From: Podocnemis expansa
Taxonomy: Eukaryota > Chordata > Testudines > Podocnemididae
Reading direction: 5' to 3'
Length of the DNA: 64,000 bases
Assembly: GCA_007922195.1 (NCBI GenBank)
Contig: ML681994.1
Coordinates: forward strand, 50,929,030-50,993,029
Of the stretch, positions 1 to 9,747 are shown piece by piece. Position 1 is the first letter of the stretch; every line of letters begins with the position of its first letter. The notes beneath the pieces were generated by a model. The model did not search any database and had not been told where the DNA came from. It saw only the letters and a program-made list of their open reading frames with translations. A program made the position numbers and the translations under genes.

Positions 1-350
1 GCGGTGGTGCTCCGCCAGCTGCCTGTGGCCCCGTGCTGTCGGGGATGCGGCGAAGACTGGCAGCTGCATCCTCTACCGCTGTCCCAAGCCGCTCCATGGC
101 CGCAGCCTGGCACTCGAATGCAGCCACCAGCGGCCGTCCGTGGTGGCTCCCTGGCACAGCAGCTGGATGGCTGTGTCCTGCTGGGTGGCCTGCTCTCGCC
201 GCCAGGCCTGGGCAGATGCCTTGGCCCACTCCCCCAAGTCCTCCAGGCTGGCGAGGATTTCACTGCACGTCTGGGGGCCCCTCCTCCTCTTCCTTCATGG
301 TCTGGGGCTGCCGGTTGGGCTCCGTGCCCGCTGGCTACCAGTGTCACGAA
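1..350 (-). pseudogene. Myb-like gene, exon 2, partial and frame-disrupted
   Basis: A strong minus-strand acceptor (pyrimidine tract then CAG, plus-strand 351-370) precedes sequence that can be read in pieces. One piece is an RDTGSQRARS-like segment. After a stop or frame change comes SEILASLEDLGEWAKASAQ followed by an Arg/Gln-rich stretch. The latter looks like the helical, coiled-coil-prone C-terminal region often found downstream of Myb/SANT-like domains in transposon proteins. Together with the donor at 822-827 it implies an intron at 351-827. Several in-frame stops indicate decay. The exon continues beyond the window, so its end is unknown. The exon structure is inferred from splice-site motifs only. 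Confidence 0.45.
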
Positions 351-827
351 CTGCGGGAAGGAAGCATCAAACAGGGTTAGAGCCTGCTGCCTGCAGGCCT
401 TGCCTGTGTGCAGCTTGTGTACAGCACACAGCTCTGCCCTCACTGTCAGCAGGAATCTAGACTTGGGTCCTGTGGGACATTGCCCCAGAGGGACGCAGGG
501 CCTAGTGGTGCCCACATGTGAGCTGGACCCACCCAGAAGGGTTGCTCTGGGGAGTCTCCCAAGGCCACTTCCCAGTGGTCTGCTTTGCAGGCTGTGCACC
601 CCGCCCAAGATGCAGCTGCATCTGTCACACCCACCAGTGTTAACCAAACTCAGGCACACAGGGGCTTGTCACCCTGGTGTGACACGTCTCCCGGGTACAC
701 ATGTCCGGGGGGCCCTCTGACCCCCGCCCTGGCCCTGTGCCCTGCCTGGCCCTGTGCTGGACACCGTCGCTGCCCATGACCTGGGTGGACCTAGCCCTGC
801 TTGCTCATATGGGGCATGGAGACTTAC

Positions 828-1452
828 CAACAGGAGCTCCGGATGTCCGCCGGGATGTCCCCTCCTCTGTGTCATCCAAGTCCCCCGGGGTTGTCACTGC
901 AGCTGGCTGCTGCTCCTCCTCCTCCTCCTCCCCACTAGCACTGCCCTGGCCGGGGGGATCACCTCCGGGCTCGCTGCTTCAGCCTCTGGTGGTGGTGTTG
1001 GCTGGTCTGCAGGCCCCCCCAACGTCCAGGGATGCCTCAGGACTGCTGGGCAGTCCCTCTGGGCCTTAGGAGGTGCTAGGGTGGGGCCTGGTGTCCACAG
1101 CCTGGGCAGGCAGGCCACTGGGCTCACACCCCAGGAAGGCATGCAGCTCCTCAAAAAAGGGGCAGGTCGTAGTGCTACCTGCCCCCTGGAGCTCACGCGT
1201 GTGCCTGGTTTGCGCGTGGTCCTGCCTCAGGGCCTTGATTTTGGACCGCACCTGTTCAGTGCTGCGCTCCTGTCCCTGGGCAGACAACTCCACCGTTATG
1301 GCAGAATACACTGCCCGGTTCCTATGGCTGGCCTGGAACCTTGCAAGGATCTCTGACCTGCCCCTGATGGAGAGGAGCTGGTGGACCTCCTCATTGGTCC
1401 ACACAGGACCACGTCGTCTGCCCTCAGCAGCTCCTGCCCCATGTGCTGACAT
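828..1452 (-). pseudogene. Myb/SANT-like DNA-binding protein of a Harbinger-type element, exon 1 (damaged)
   Basis: The minus-strand reading frame starts at ATG 1452 and gives 128 residues before TAA at 1066-1068. Residues about 16-108 match the trihelix Myb/SANT-like domain: a GPVWTNEEV start with W18, a central hydrophobic helix (about 46-57), VRSKIKALR at 68-76, and an FFEELHAFLG ending at 99-108. This domain binds DNA and in PIF/Harbinger elements partners the transposase. The frame looks interrupted, not finished. Coding-like sequence rich in S, P and E continues past the stop, and a 7-C run at 1014-1020 shifts frame, after which VLVGRRRRRSSSQLQ can be read. A good splice donor (GTAAGT on the minus strand, plus 822-827) ends the exon near 828. 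The gene is therefore a decayed copy. It could instead be a host-domesticated gene, but the stop and frameshift argue against that. Confidence 0.7.
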
Positions 1453-1535
1453 GTGTGCAGAGGTCTGTCAGCATGCAGCCAGGGCAGGGCACTTCCTTCT
1501 TCCTGTGGGTGCTGTGCACCCTGGGAAGAAGATCA

Positions 1536-1766
1536 AAACACGTTATTTTGAAATAATGCCTATTTCGAAATAACACGTCTAATTGGCGTTATTTCGAAAC
1601 AACCGTTTCAAAACAATCGGGGTTTAACCTGTTTCGAAACGGCACTTCTTATTTCGAAAGGACGGGATCCATCCTTTCGAAATAAGAAAACATCATGTAG
1701 AACTAATTTCTTTTATTTCGAAGTAACACTTGTTATTTCGAAATAAAAGTACTATGTAGACATGAG
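1536..1766. repeat. TTTCGAAA-word terminal block of the Harbinger-type element
   Basis: About ten copies of TTTCGAAA or one-base variants occur in about 215 bp, in both orientations and often as TTATTTCGAAATAA. A pair near 1650-1690 forms a hairpin (CTTATTTCGAAAGGA and TCCTTTCGAAATAAG). The block sits between the terminal repeat and the Myb-like gene, where subterminal protein-binding sites would be expected. Confidence 0.7.
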
Positions 1767-1963
1767 GGTCTCTGCTTTGATTTGTGTAACCATTATGGAG
1801 AGTGCCAGGACTAGAAGAATGGTGAAGAGAGCAATGTTTATGAAAACCAAGAGACCTAACTACTCTCTTCACTTACCTAGGGAGGCTGTGGAACCTCTGT
1901 GATTGGAGGTTTTTAAACACAGCGCTAGAGTCTTAGACAAATACCTGTATGAATGCTCTAGAT

Positions 1964-2077
1964 TAGTGTTTCTCAACCTTTATGATACCAGTTACCACCA
2001 TGTTGTCTCCCTAAAACTGTGTCAGAGAGATCTCAGGGACCAGTGTCATTTGATAGATCACTGATTGAGAAACATTA
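1964..2077. mobile_element. hAT-type MITE, about 114 bp
   Basis: The termini are TAGTGTTTCTCAACC on the left and TTGAGAAACATTA on the right, a near-perfect inverted repeat typical of hAT (Charlie-like) elements. The 8-bp flanks are CTCTAGAT (1956-1963) and GTCGAGAT (2078-2085), matching at 6 of 8 positions. They resemble the TCTAGA-type target favoured by many vertebrate hATs. Confidence 0.65.
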
Positions 2078-2085
2078 GTCGAGAT

Positions 2086-2634
2086 CAGTGGTTTCCAACC
2101 TTTTCACCTCAAGGGCCAGGGGTATTGTTTTTATAAATAGGAAAGGTCACCAGTCTCTTTCACCACACTGCCTCCCCCCACACAACCCCTGCAGCCAGAC
2201 AGAAAAAGCTCAGCAAAGAGGCAGCCTCTTCACTGATCTTCTGTCTTCCTGGCTGCAGCAGGGAAACCACACATGTCCTTTAGTTCCACGTACTCCACCG
2301 GAGTCCCTAAGCAGTGGCTTTATTCTGCAGCCAGAGGGATGGAAGGTCAGTGCTCCCCTCTTTCTGGCTCCAGCAGTGACCCCAACACGTATGGACCTAG
2401 GTGGAACACTTTGCCGTGCTCCCTGATATAGCCAGGGAGAGGGTAGAGCTGATCTCCAACCCCATTGGCTTCAGCAAGCAGTTTGCAATGGTCTTTTAGT
2501 CTTGAGAAAATGTGTTTTGCCTGTGTCTTTAGGCAGTGGCTCCCTTCAACACCCATCAGAAGGGGAGCCAAACGCAACTTTGAAAGCCCAAGATGGCTGC
2601 TTTTGGCCCTCAGGCCACAGGCTGGGAACCACTG
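2086..2634. mobile_element. hAT-type non-autonomous element, 549 bp
   Basis: It starts CAGTGGTTTCCAACC and ends GGCTGGGAACCACTG, an inverted repeat characteristic of hAT elements. No transposase is readable inside. The left flank GTCGAGAT is shared with the preceding MITE. The right flank CCTAGACA is only loosely similar, so the target duplication is not clean. Confidence 0.7.
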
Positions 2635-2983
2635 CCTAGACAATATTTAGTCCTACTGCAGTACAGGGAACTGGACTAGCTGACTTCTCCAAGTCCTTTC
2701 TGGTCCTATACATTTCTGTGATTTGGCATTGCTGAGTTGAAATCAGCCACTACCCTAGCTGTAGACTGCCTGTAGCTCATCAGACAGGTTCCAGACTGGG
2801 GATGTAGTTAATTTCCCCAGACCAATCACACATTTATTACCTTGAGCATGATATTGAACTTACTGTGTCTCGTCTTTAGACAAGTTAAATGCTACCAGTA
2901 ACATTTATTATTATTGGCCGCAACCCTCAAAAGATATTTAAGTGCCTAATTTAATGGGAAATAAATGACTTAATACTGTTGAG

Positions 2984-3071
2984 GATTAGTTCAAATTAGC
3001 TATTATTAGTTTGAATTAATTAATTCAAACTAAGTTAATTCGAACTAACTTCTTAAGTGTAGACATAGCCC
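2984..3071. mobile_element. TIR element fragment, TTCGAAC-word family
   Basis: Only one end is present: words AGTTTGAATTAATTAATTC and TTCGAACTAACTT followed by AAGTGTAGACATAGCCC at 3055-3071. The other terminus is missing. Confidence 0.65.
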
Positions 3072-3679
3072 TAATCTTTTGACACCTACTATTCATTTCT
3101 GGCTAATGGCATATTAGTTCATTCAATGAAAAATTGCTTGTAATTGAGTGTGGGAGAACATAGTTCAGGAAAGGTGAGCAATGTGAAGTGCATAGTTTGA
3201 GGATGAGGAACAGGAGAAAATTAAATTAAATTAAATAAGAATGAAAGCATCTTAATATCCTAGTCATGCTCATTAATGATTATTTTATTACATGGTGAGT
3301 AGATTTATATCCCCAAAGTGATGTACCAAGGGTATTAGTAAAATAAGGAAAAAGATTGCATCTAAAATTATAATTAAAATGTGTACAAAAGGGAACTCAA
3401 CAACAAGGGATACAGCTTAGGGCAAAATATTCTAAACTTTAATGATAGACTTCACTTCATTGGCAATTGTGTTAGGAAAGAAAGGGTTGCATGCATGTTG
3501 ATTTCTTTTAAATTAAAATGGCGATGTAAAGAAGTTTCTTTTTTATTTAAAGAAACTAAAGCAACACTAGAAAGGGTTAAGTAGGGAGAGAAGTACCAGC
3601 TTGAACACTCAAAAGCTAGAGTCAGGAAGGGGGGCCCATATAGAGGAGACCTCAGGTAAGCAAAGAAATATTAAAAACA

Positions 3680-4385
3680 ATGAAAGTCTGGTGGCATCTT
3701 AGGCTATGTCTACACTTAAGAACTTAGTTCAAATTAACTTAGTTTGAATTACTTAATTCAAACTAATAATGGTTAATTTGAACTGAGTTAATTCAAACTA
3801 ACATGTCCCCACTGGAAACCCAAATCGAACTAGCATGCCCATGGACAGGACTTGCTAGTTCAATTTAGGAGGGGGCCACTATGGGAAGTGTGGCAACATG
3901 GCCCCCGAGAAGGACCATGCCTCCACCCAATACATAGAAAGAGGAAGGCACTTTGGGACGAAGAAGGTCAAACTGCATTAATTCAAACTATCCATGAGTT
4001 TAAATTAACATGGCTCCATTTGGTTAATTTTAAATAATAAGTTTGAATTAACTGTTACTTGAAAGTTAAGTGAGGTTTTATAACCTTGAAATAAGTGTTC
4101 ATTACTTCAAACTAAGGATTTCCTTAGTCGGAAGTAACAAAAGCCAATGTAGCAATGCATTAATTTAATCCTCATTAATTCAAACTAAATTATAAGTGTA
4201 GACATACCCTTAAAGACTGAGAAATTTATTTGGGCATAAGCTTTTGTGGGCTCCAACCCACTTTGTCAAATGCTGTTGGGCTGGAGCCCACAAAAGCTTC
4301 AGCCCAAAGAAATCTGTTAGTCTTTAAGTTGCCACAGGACCTTGGTTTTTGATGTACACAGACTAAGACGGCTACCCCTCTGGAA
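3680..4385. mobile_element. Penelope-type terminal repeats in inverted orientation, interrupted by a TIR element
   Basis: The left arm (3680-3701, continued at 4213-4272) is a minus-strand copy of the terminal sequence GACTAACA-AATTTATTTGGGC-AAGCTTTTGTGGGC. The right arm (4273-4385) is a plus-strand copy ending in GACTAAGACGGCTACCCCTC. The same sequence forms the 3' end of the Penelope endonuclease copies at 8081-8515 and 30983-31215. Confidence 0.6.
3702..4209. mobile_element. TIR element (PIF/Harbinger-like MITE), TTCGAAC-word family, 508 bp
   Basis: It begins GGCTATGTCTACACTTAAG and ends TAAGTGTAGACATACCC, with 3-bp duplications TTA at 3699-3701 and 4210-4212. The interior has many copies of AGTTCAAATTAA or AGTTTGAATTAA in both orientations. 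It also has a non-repetitive core (about 3838-3990: GGACAGGACTTGCTAG, then an ATGG-rich segment) that recurs in the elements at 18091 and 36260. It is inserted in one arm of a Penelope-type inverted repeat. Confidence 0.85.
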
Positions 4386-4554
4386 CAAGGAAATTTTTTT
4401 TCTCACCTGATCATGGTCTTTAAATTTGACTGAGGCATGCAACAGAAGGTATATACATGTTTTGTGTGAAGTGTTTTCTACTTCTGTGCTGTGAAACACT
4501 CCCTCCAGCAAGTAGCTTTTCTGCAGATTATATTCCTTGCACCAGGGTATCAAT

Positions 4555-4760
4555 GACCTGAGGGCTCCAAAGTGTCATGGAGCAGAGATCACTTGCTGAT
4601 GGATTCTCTGTTCCTCAAAGATTTTAAACCATGATTTGAGGACTTCAATAACTCTGTCATAGGTTAGTTGGGTGGGTGAGGTTCTCTGTTCCACATTGTG
4701 CAGCAGGTCAAGCTAGATGATCCTATTGGTCCCTTCTGACCTTAAAGTCTGAGTCTATAT
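4555..4760 (+). mobile_element. CR1 LINE 3' end
   Basis: It contains the typical CR1 tail: GTGCAGCAGGTCAAGCTAGA, GATCCTATTGGTCCCTTCTG and ACCTTAAAGTCTGAGTC. It is heavily 5'-truncated, as most CR1 copies are. There is no coding sequence. Confidence 0.8.
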
Positions 4761-4969
4761 TATCCCTAAGGAAGTACAGTAGGTATTTGCTTGTTTATTT
4801 TACTTTTCAGGTTTGTTTTAAACCACACAGGGCATAGCCTTATCCAATGCATTAAATCACATCTATGAGGTCTGTAACCCCCAAGTAGTGTTTTCTCCTG
4901 TTGATATCACATGCAGAATCTATACAAGGGCAGTCTTTTGCCTATTAGAAAACAACATGCTCAAAGTTC

Positions 4970-5445
4970 CAAAGTGGCAGCCATGTTAGTCTAGTTCAGT
5001 AAAACAAGCAAAGGGTCCTGTGACACTTAAAGACTCAAAAAAAAAATTGTTGCATGAGGTTTTGTGGGAGAAGATCCTAGTTTGTCAGATGCTTTGAAAG
5101 TCGGGGAACCCAAAGAATGGGAGGAAATAAATGCAGGGAAGTGTAAGTCATGGGATCAGGTCACACTATAACAACAAATCAAAGCAGCTGTTAAGATTCA
5201 AACACTGGTGAACAGCATATAGAGGGAGATGAGGTCAAATCACCTGTTGTAAGGAGAGAAGAATCCAAAGTCCCTATTAAGCCCTGAAGGAATGCAGTCA
5301 AATTTGCAAATACATTTGAGCTCCACAACTTCTCTTTGATGCCTTGGGTGAGCATTTTAATCTTCCTGATCACGCCTTTGACGATTTACTAATTGTGGTT
5401 CTTAGATCGATGAATCCCAAATCAAGGCTTCAAAGAGAAGCTATA
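4970..5445. mobile_element. Penelope-like element fragment, inverted duplicate
   Basis: Positions 4970-5345 are a minus-strand copy of the region downstream of the GIY-YIG domain, readable at 5191-5373 as a short remnant (TTGDLTSSPSICCSPVFES). It ends in the common Penelope terminus (GACTAACATGGCTGCCAC on the minus strand). Positions 5350-5445 are a plus-strand copy of the next upstream part (ATTTTAATCTTCCTGATCAC, then AAGGCTTCAAAGAGAAGC). The two meet head to head. Confidence 0.65.
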
Positions 5446-6993
5446 CCCCATGATATGTTCCCCATTATAAGAATGTAACTGGTATACCAAATAAGTTATG
5501 ACCATCCAGCTCCATTTTTAGAGAACCGGTGTTTAACTTTCCATGTATGTGACAAAAACTTTACCTCATAAAATGTATTATACTATCCATAAAAACTGTA
5601 CTTGCCATCTTCAGTTCCTCTATATTTATTGGCCGTTTCTACTACCAGCTATTGCTTAAAGTGGAATTGTCTTCTATCTGTTTCTGGGTATAGTATATCA
5701 CCATACAAATTTTGTCCAAAAAATGCAAAAGCCATATTTTAAAGCTGAAGCCTATTTAGGAAATAGTCTGTAGATTTAAATCTTGAACTTTCTCTATGAA
5801 GTAAAAGTCACTTCAACCTTTTCCTTTTGACCCTGGAAGACTGGCACTGAATTATTTTGGAGACCCTAGTATGTGAATTAAGGCAACACATTTTATGCAT
5901 AATTAGGTTGTTGGCATTTTTTTCCAGAACGAACAAGATATGTCCAGGGCTGTACTGTGTATAGAAAATTGCTTACACAAATTCATAGGCCTTCCCCTTT
6001 GTAGGCATCAAACCTTTAATCAGAGTTTTTAATATAATTCCCTGAAATGCTGTATTTTTTTCTTTTTCTTCATCATAATGAAATATTAATGGTTTATAGG
6101 AGAAGAATTAATTAAAATTTTATCAACATGCTCAAGAAGCATGCTTTTCTCAAGAGTGCATAGTATGTAACATAGACTGCATTCAGCTCCCAGGCTAACA
6201 GCAACTCCAAATTCATAGGCTGACTACATAGCTGATAGTCACATTCACTCTGAATTTCATCACTCTAGAAATTTGACATTTAAAACATGAAAAGTGTTGC
6301 AGCTGGTGCATTAGAAACTTTCAGCTTACCACTTTTAAATGCCCTATTACAATCTAGATGGGGCAATGAGTATGTGCAAACTCACAGCAAAGGAAGGTGG
6401 TATATTCAGCTTTTGTTCTTTCAGGAAAACTCTCATTGATGTATGGTAGCTTAGAAGGGAAACAGAGCTCTTCAAAGAAAGTCACTAGCCATATATCATC
6501 TATCCCAAGGGATATGTCATTGCTCAGAGGTGAGGTTACTTTGTTTATTAAATCTTTTAAGTGGCCACAGTGGGTTACATTCACCTTTATATGGACATCC
6601 CTTCTTTAATATTAGAGTCATCATAGTTCTCATGGCGACACATACTTAGGAGAAATGCTCATGGATTCTCTTTTCTCTTCAACAGTGTCTCCGCCTCGTT
6701 ATTTCTCAATGAATTGCCTTTTATCCAGTGAAATCAAAAGGCAAAAAGCCAACACATTTAAAACTCATAGGCTTTTATTTTTAAACACAATTTATAATTA
6801 AGTTTAGGGAACCTATCAGTCTTGTTTGTGTTTTGTTTACCATTGCTGACTTGAGCTTTCTAAAAAAAGACTGGCAGTACCAAAGCACCCTTTGGACTTC
6901 ATGGAACCTGTGGCACTTGTTGCTTAATGTGTGATCAAGGGTGTGCGGGTGTAATCCATATGCCTAAAAGTGCAATCTCTTTCAGTGATCCTT
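5446..6993. other. No recognised gene or repeat
   Basis: AT-rich sequence with only short chance open frames. I see no terminal repeats, LINE tails or splice-flanked coding segments. Confidence 0.5.
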
Positions 6994-7761
6994 TGTGGCT
7001 GGGTTATGTTGCTGGGCAGATTTTGCAGCCCAGAAACCAGAAACTTCTGGTAAGAGAGTGTGGGAGCACACTGAGCATGCTCCTCAAGTTTTATTGTTGA
7101 GCTGGAGTTACATGCCCAGGGAGAAGCCTGAGAGGAGCAGCCTGGAGAGGAGCAAACAGAGAGCTGCAGAGGACATCGGCTAAGGGACTCAGTGAAAGGA
7201 GCTGAGCAGGAGTGGAGTGCAGGATGTTTTCTCCCTGCTTTGGACTGCTTTGCAGGGGAGTTGTCTGCAGTGGAACTGAGAGCTGGATGGCCAGTGACCT
7301 GATTGCATGGTGCTGGCTACACAGGAGGAAGAAAGGACTGCATGGCATCTGCCTGAAGATTCCTGCAGCTAGAGAAGATGAGGATTGCTTACGTTCTGCA
7401 TTTAAGCCTCAAGGACTTAAACGAGTGCAATAGATATAGGGGTGACTCCACCTGAACTTTGGACTCTTGGGTTTCTTACTGTTTTGTTTAAATTCATCAT
7501 GTTTTCTTATAATAAAGTTCATTGTTACATTTCTGCTGAGTGGCAGTTTATTGTGGGATGCGAACTCTGAGCAGTCTTTGCTGTGAGTCCTTTTAACAAC
7601 TGGATCCTGGCTCTCCAGTTGCTTTCTGCAGGGGTTTTCACTGTGAGGCACTGGAGAGGGGCAAGTAGATGCATTTGAGCCCACCCTAGCAGGTTACATG
7701 GGGACCGGGGTATTGGCTTGTGCCCCCACCCTCTACTGGGGGGTGGGGGCAGGCTGCCACA
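6994..7761 (+). mobile_element. Possible solo LTR
   Basis: It begins TGTGGC and ends GCCACA, a perfect 6-bp short inverted repeat of the TG...CA type that bounds LTRs. An AATAAA signal lies at 7511-7516 in a plausible position, with downstream GC-rich sequence. No matching target duplication is visible: the flanks are ATCCTT and GGGGTC, the latter running into a Penelope fragment. No retroviral coding sequence is seen. Confidence 0.3.
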
Positions 7762-7772
7762 GGGGTCTGTAG

Positions 7773-8081
7773 TTGCTAGTGAGACCTAACAACAGAAACA
7801 TTAAAGCAAACACATACCCCTGTAACAAACCATGTTGTCAACTTTGCCCATGTATCTGTACAAAAGCCACCATCATAGGCCCTAATCATGCCAGCTACTT
7901 GATCAAGGGCTCATTTGCCTGCTCATCCACCAATGTGATTTATGCCATCATGTGCCAGAAATGTCCCCACACCTTATATCTTGAACAAACAGGACAATCT
8001 CTGCGTAAAAGAGTTAATGGACACAAATCTGACATCAGAAAATGCAACATTCAGAAACCAGTAGCTCTTCAATCTTCCTAA
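7773..8081 (+). pseudogene. GIY-YIG endonuclease domain of a Penelope-like retroelement, broken
   Basis: The readable frame shows the family pattern in order. First is a cysteine cluster (CNKPCCQLCPCIC) that resembles the Zn-binding motif of Penelope endonucleases. Next is STNVIYAIMCQKCPHTLYL, corresponding to the GIY part, then EQTGQSLRKRVNGHKSDI with the conserved Arg. In the usual YxGQT motif the Gly is replaced by Glu, which should impair activity. The frame breaks at about 8070, where KPVA is followed by a frameshift instead of the EHFN-type continuation seen in the copy at 30524. In intact elements this domain nicks target DNA for reverse transcription. Confidence 0.75.
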
Positions 8082-8388
8082 ACAGTCTGTTGATGACTTA
8101 ATAGCTCTGCTCAAGCAAATGGATAACACATCAAGACTTTAAAGAGAAACAGCAGAATTGGAATTGATATGCAGATCTGATTGTGTGAAAGCAGGATTAA
8201 ATCACAACTATGGATCCTTTTCCCATTACAACAGGTGATTTGATCTCACCTTCCTCTATATGGTTTCTCAGTGTTTTAATCTTAATAACTGCTTTGATTT
8301 TCTGTTACAGTCTAACCTGATCCTATGACTTACACGCCCCTGCATATAGTTTCCTCCCATTCTGTAAATTCCCCCATCTTCAAAGTGT

Positions 8389-8424
8389 CTGATGAGGTGA
8401 GATTTTCTCCCATGAAAGCTCATG
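8389..8424 (+). ncRNA. Hammerhead-ribozyme-like core in the Penelope terminus
   Basis: CTGATGA (8389-8395) is followed by a stem-forming segment with a T-rich loop (8396-8413), then GAAA (8414-8417) and GC-TCAT-GC (8418-8425), which can form a two-pair stem III. This matches the hammerhead order CUGANGA, stem II, GAAA, stem III. The bases after stem III are AA where an active ribozyme needs U then H, so this copy is probably dead. Stem I is not obvious. Confidence 0.4.
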
Positions 8425-8828
8425 CAAAAATATATTTGTTAGTCTTTAAGTGCCACAGAACTCCTTTTTGTTTTGCTGATATAGCCTAACATGGCTGCCC
8501 CCCTGGAACTTATGCAATTTTGTGTACCTCAAAGTACTCCAGCAACTGCTCTAAGCACTCTCAGTGTCTGGAGTAGAGAGACACAACTGTGTATGATCAA
8601 TATAGAGGTGGTCATTTCTTGTGTTTGTGTATGTTTTTCCAAAAGGTAAGGTGCTGAGGAAGAAAAGAGACAAGGATAGAGCACTGTGGAACCCACGAGG
8701 AAGGATGAGATGGATTCTCTGAAGAACATGCAGAAGGAATGATTGGAGAGGTAGAAGACCACCAAGGAGAGGCCAGAATAATAGAAGGCAAGGGATAAGA
8801 ATTCAGAGAGAAAAATTCTTGTTTTAAT

Positions 8829-8861
8829 GAACTAGACTAACATGGTTGCCCCTTTAGAACT
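8829..8861 (+). mobile_element. Penelope terminal fragment
   Basis: GACTAACATGGTTGCCCC matches the last bases of the Penelope copies nearby. Nothing else of the element is present. Confidence 0.4.
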
Positions 8862-8902
8862 CTTGAATTCTTTTTCTTCTTTGACTTGCTTCTAATGGGA
8901 TC

Positions 8903-9208
8903 TTACCCAGCACTCTGTGAATCTGCTAGTCTGCCCTCTTGAAATCCATTATCCTTATTGTGCTTTTTTTCCCTCATGCCATTTCTTAAAATCATGAATG
9001 CTATCATTTCATAATCACTTTTACCCAAGCTGTTTTCCACTTTTAAAATCTCAGCTAGTTCCTCTAGAGCAGCTTCCCTAGCAGCCTTTCTCCACCTTCT
9101 GAAATAAAAAAATTCTCTACATTCAAAAAATTTGTTAGATAATCTGTGCCCTGCTTTGTTATTTTCCTGACAGATGCCTGGATAGCTGAATTTTTTCATC
9201 ACCACCAA
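8903..9208 (-). pseudogene. CR1 ORF2 endonuclease C-terminal fragment
   Basis: The frame contains [17 protein letters not shown], equivalent to the NLGxSDHxMVEFxI motif near the end of the CR1 apurinic-type endonuclease, where the Ser-Asp-His motif lies at the active site (His is replaced by Tyr here). It continues [10 protein letters not shown], as in the family. A frameless region follows where RT would be expected. It is a remnant only, in the correct order relative to the ORF1 pieces to its right. Confidence 0.65.
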
Positions 9209-9747
9209 GTACTGTGCTTTGGTTATTTTTGTTAGTTATTTTAAAAAAGCTTTATCCACCTTTTCTTCCTGGTTAGATGGTCTGCATTAGACCACTACCA
9301 TACCATCCCCCTTGTTTTTACCCCTTTTATGCTTACCCAGGGACTTTCAACAAACATTTCTTCTCTTTCTGTGTCAACCTCAGTCCAACAGCTCCTCCTT
9401 TTCTTCCCTGCCTATTCTTGCTGAACAACCTGTACCCTACCTATCAATATTACAGTGATGTGTATTATCCCCTCAAATTTCTGTGATGCCAACTATGCCA
9501 AAGTAGTGTTTATTAACTGGCATTTCATGATCTTTCTGCTTAATGTCCTATACTACTTGCATTAGTTTACAGACATTTAAGATACTGATCAGATTTCCCC
9601 TCTGTGTTCTCTCGTCCCTTCCTTATCCATGCTATCATAGCCCATGCTTCCCTCAGATTTTGATCCTTCCCTCAGGTCTCCATATTTGTTCTTACCTGTG
9701 GGCTTTTGTCTGCTGCCCCCATCTAACTTAGTTTAGAATCTTCTCCA

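Larger units (their letters stand above)
1..1766 (-). mobile_element. PIF/Harbinger-type element carrying a Myb-like gene, partial (runs off left edge)
   Basis: Read on the minus strand, the element begins near 1766 with a degenerate terminal repeat (GTAGACATGAGGG on the plus strand, compare GTAGACATAGCCC in other elements here). It continues through a block of TTTCGAAA palindromes (1536-1750) and then a Myb/SANT-like gene starting at 1452. PIF/Harbinger transposons are known to encode a transposase plus a Myb/SANT-like accessory protein. No transposase is visible, so it would lie beyond position 1 if present. The GTTTAACCTG segment at 1621-1631, next to GTTTCGAAAC, recurs in the short elements at 22993-23363, 33152-34064, 37174-37894 and 42387-42853. 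This links them to this larger element. The far terminus and target duplication cannot be seen. Confidence 0.65.
7762..8515 (+). mobile_element. Penelope-like element (Neptune-like), 5'-truncated copy
   Basis: It contains a GIY-YIG endonuclease remnant, then an untranslated tail ending GCCTAACATGGCTGCC near 8500. The reverse transcriptase is absent, consistent with 5' truncation. Its tail contains the motif later repeated alone at 14625, 17838, 35862, 50715 and 51285. Confidence 0.75.

Noticed and set aside
4..720. Long plus-strand open frame of 238 codons
   Set aside because: It overlaps the minus-strand Myb-like exon 2 and intron in GC-rich sequence, has no recognisable domain and is best explained as a compositional shadow.
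3000..4200. CRISPR-like arrays of short palindromic repeats in the word-rich elements
   Set aside because: Repeats are in both orientations, spacing is irregular, and they lie inside TIR elements of a vertebrate-type genome.
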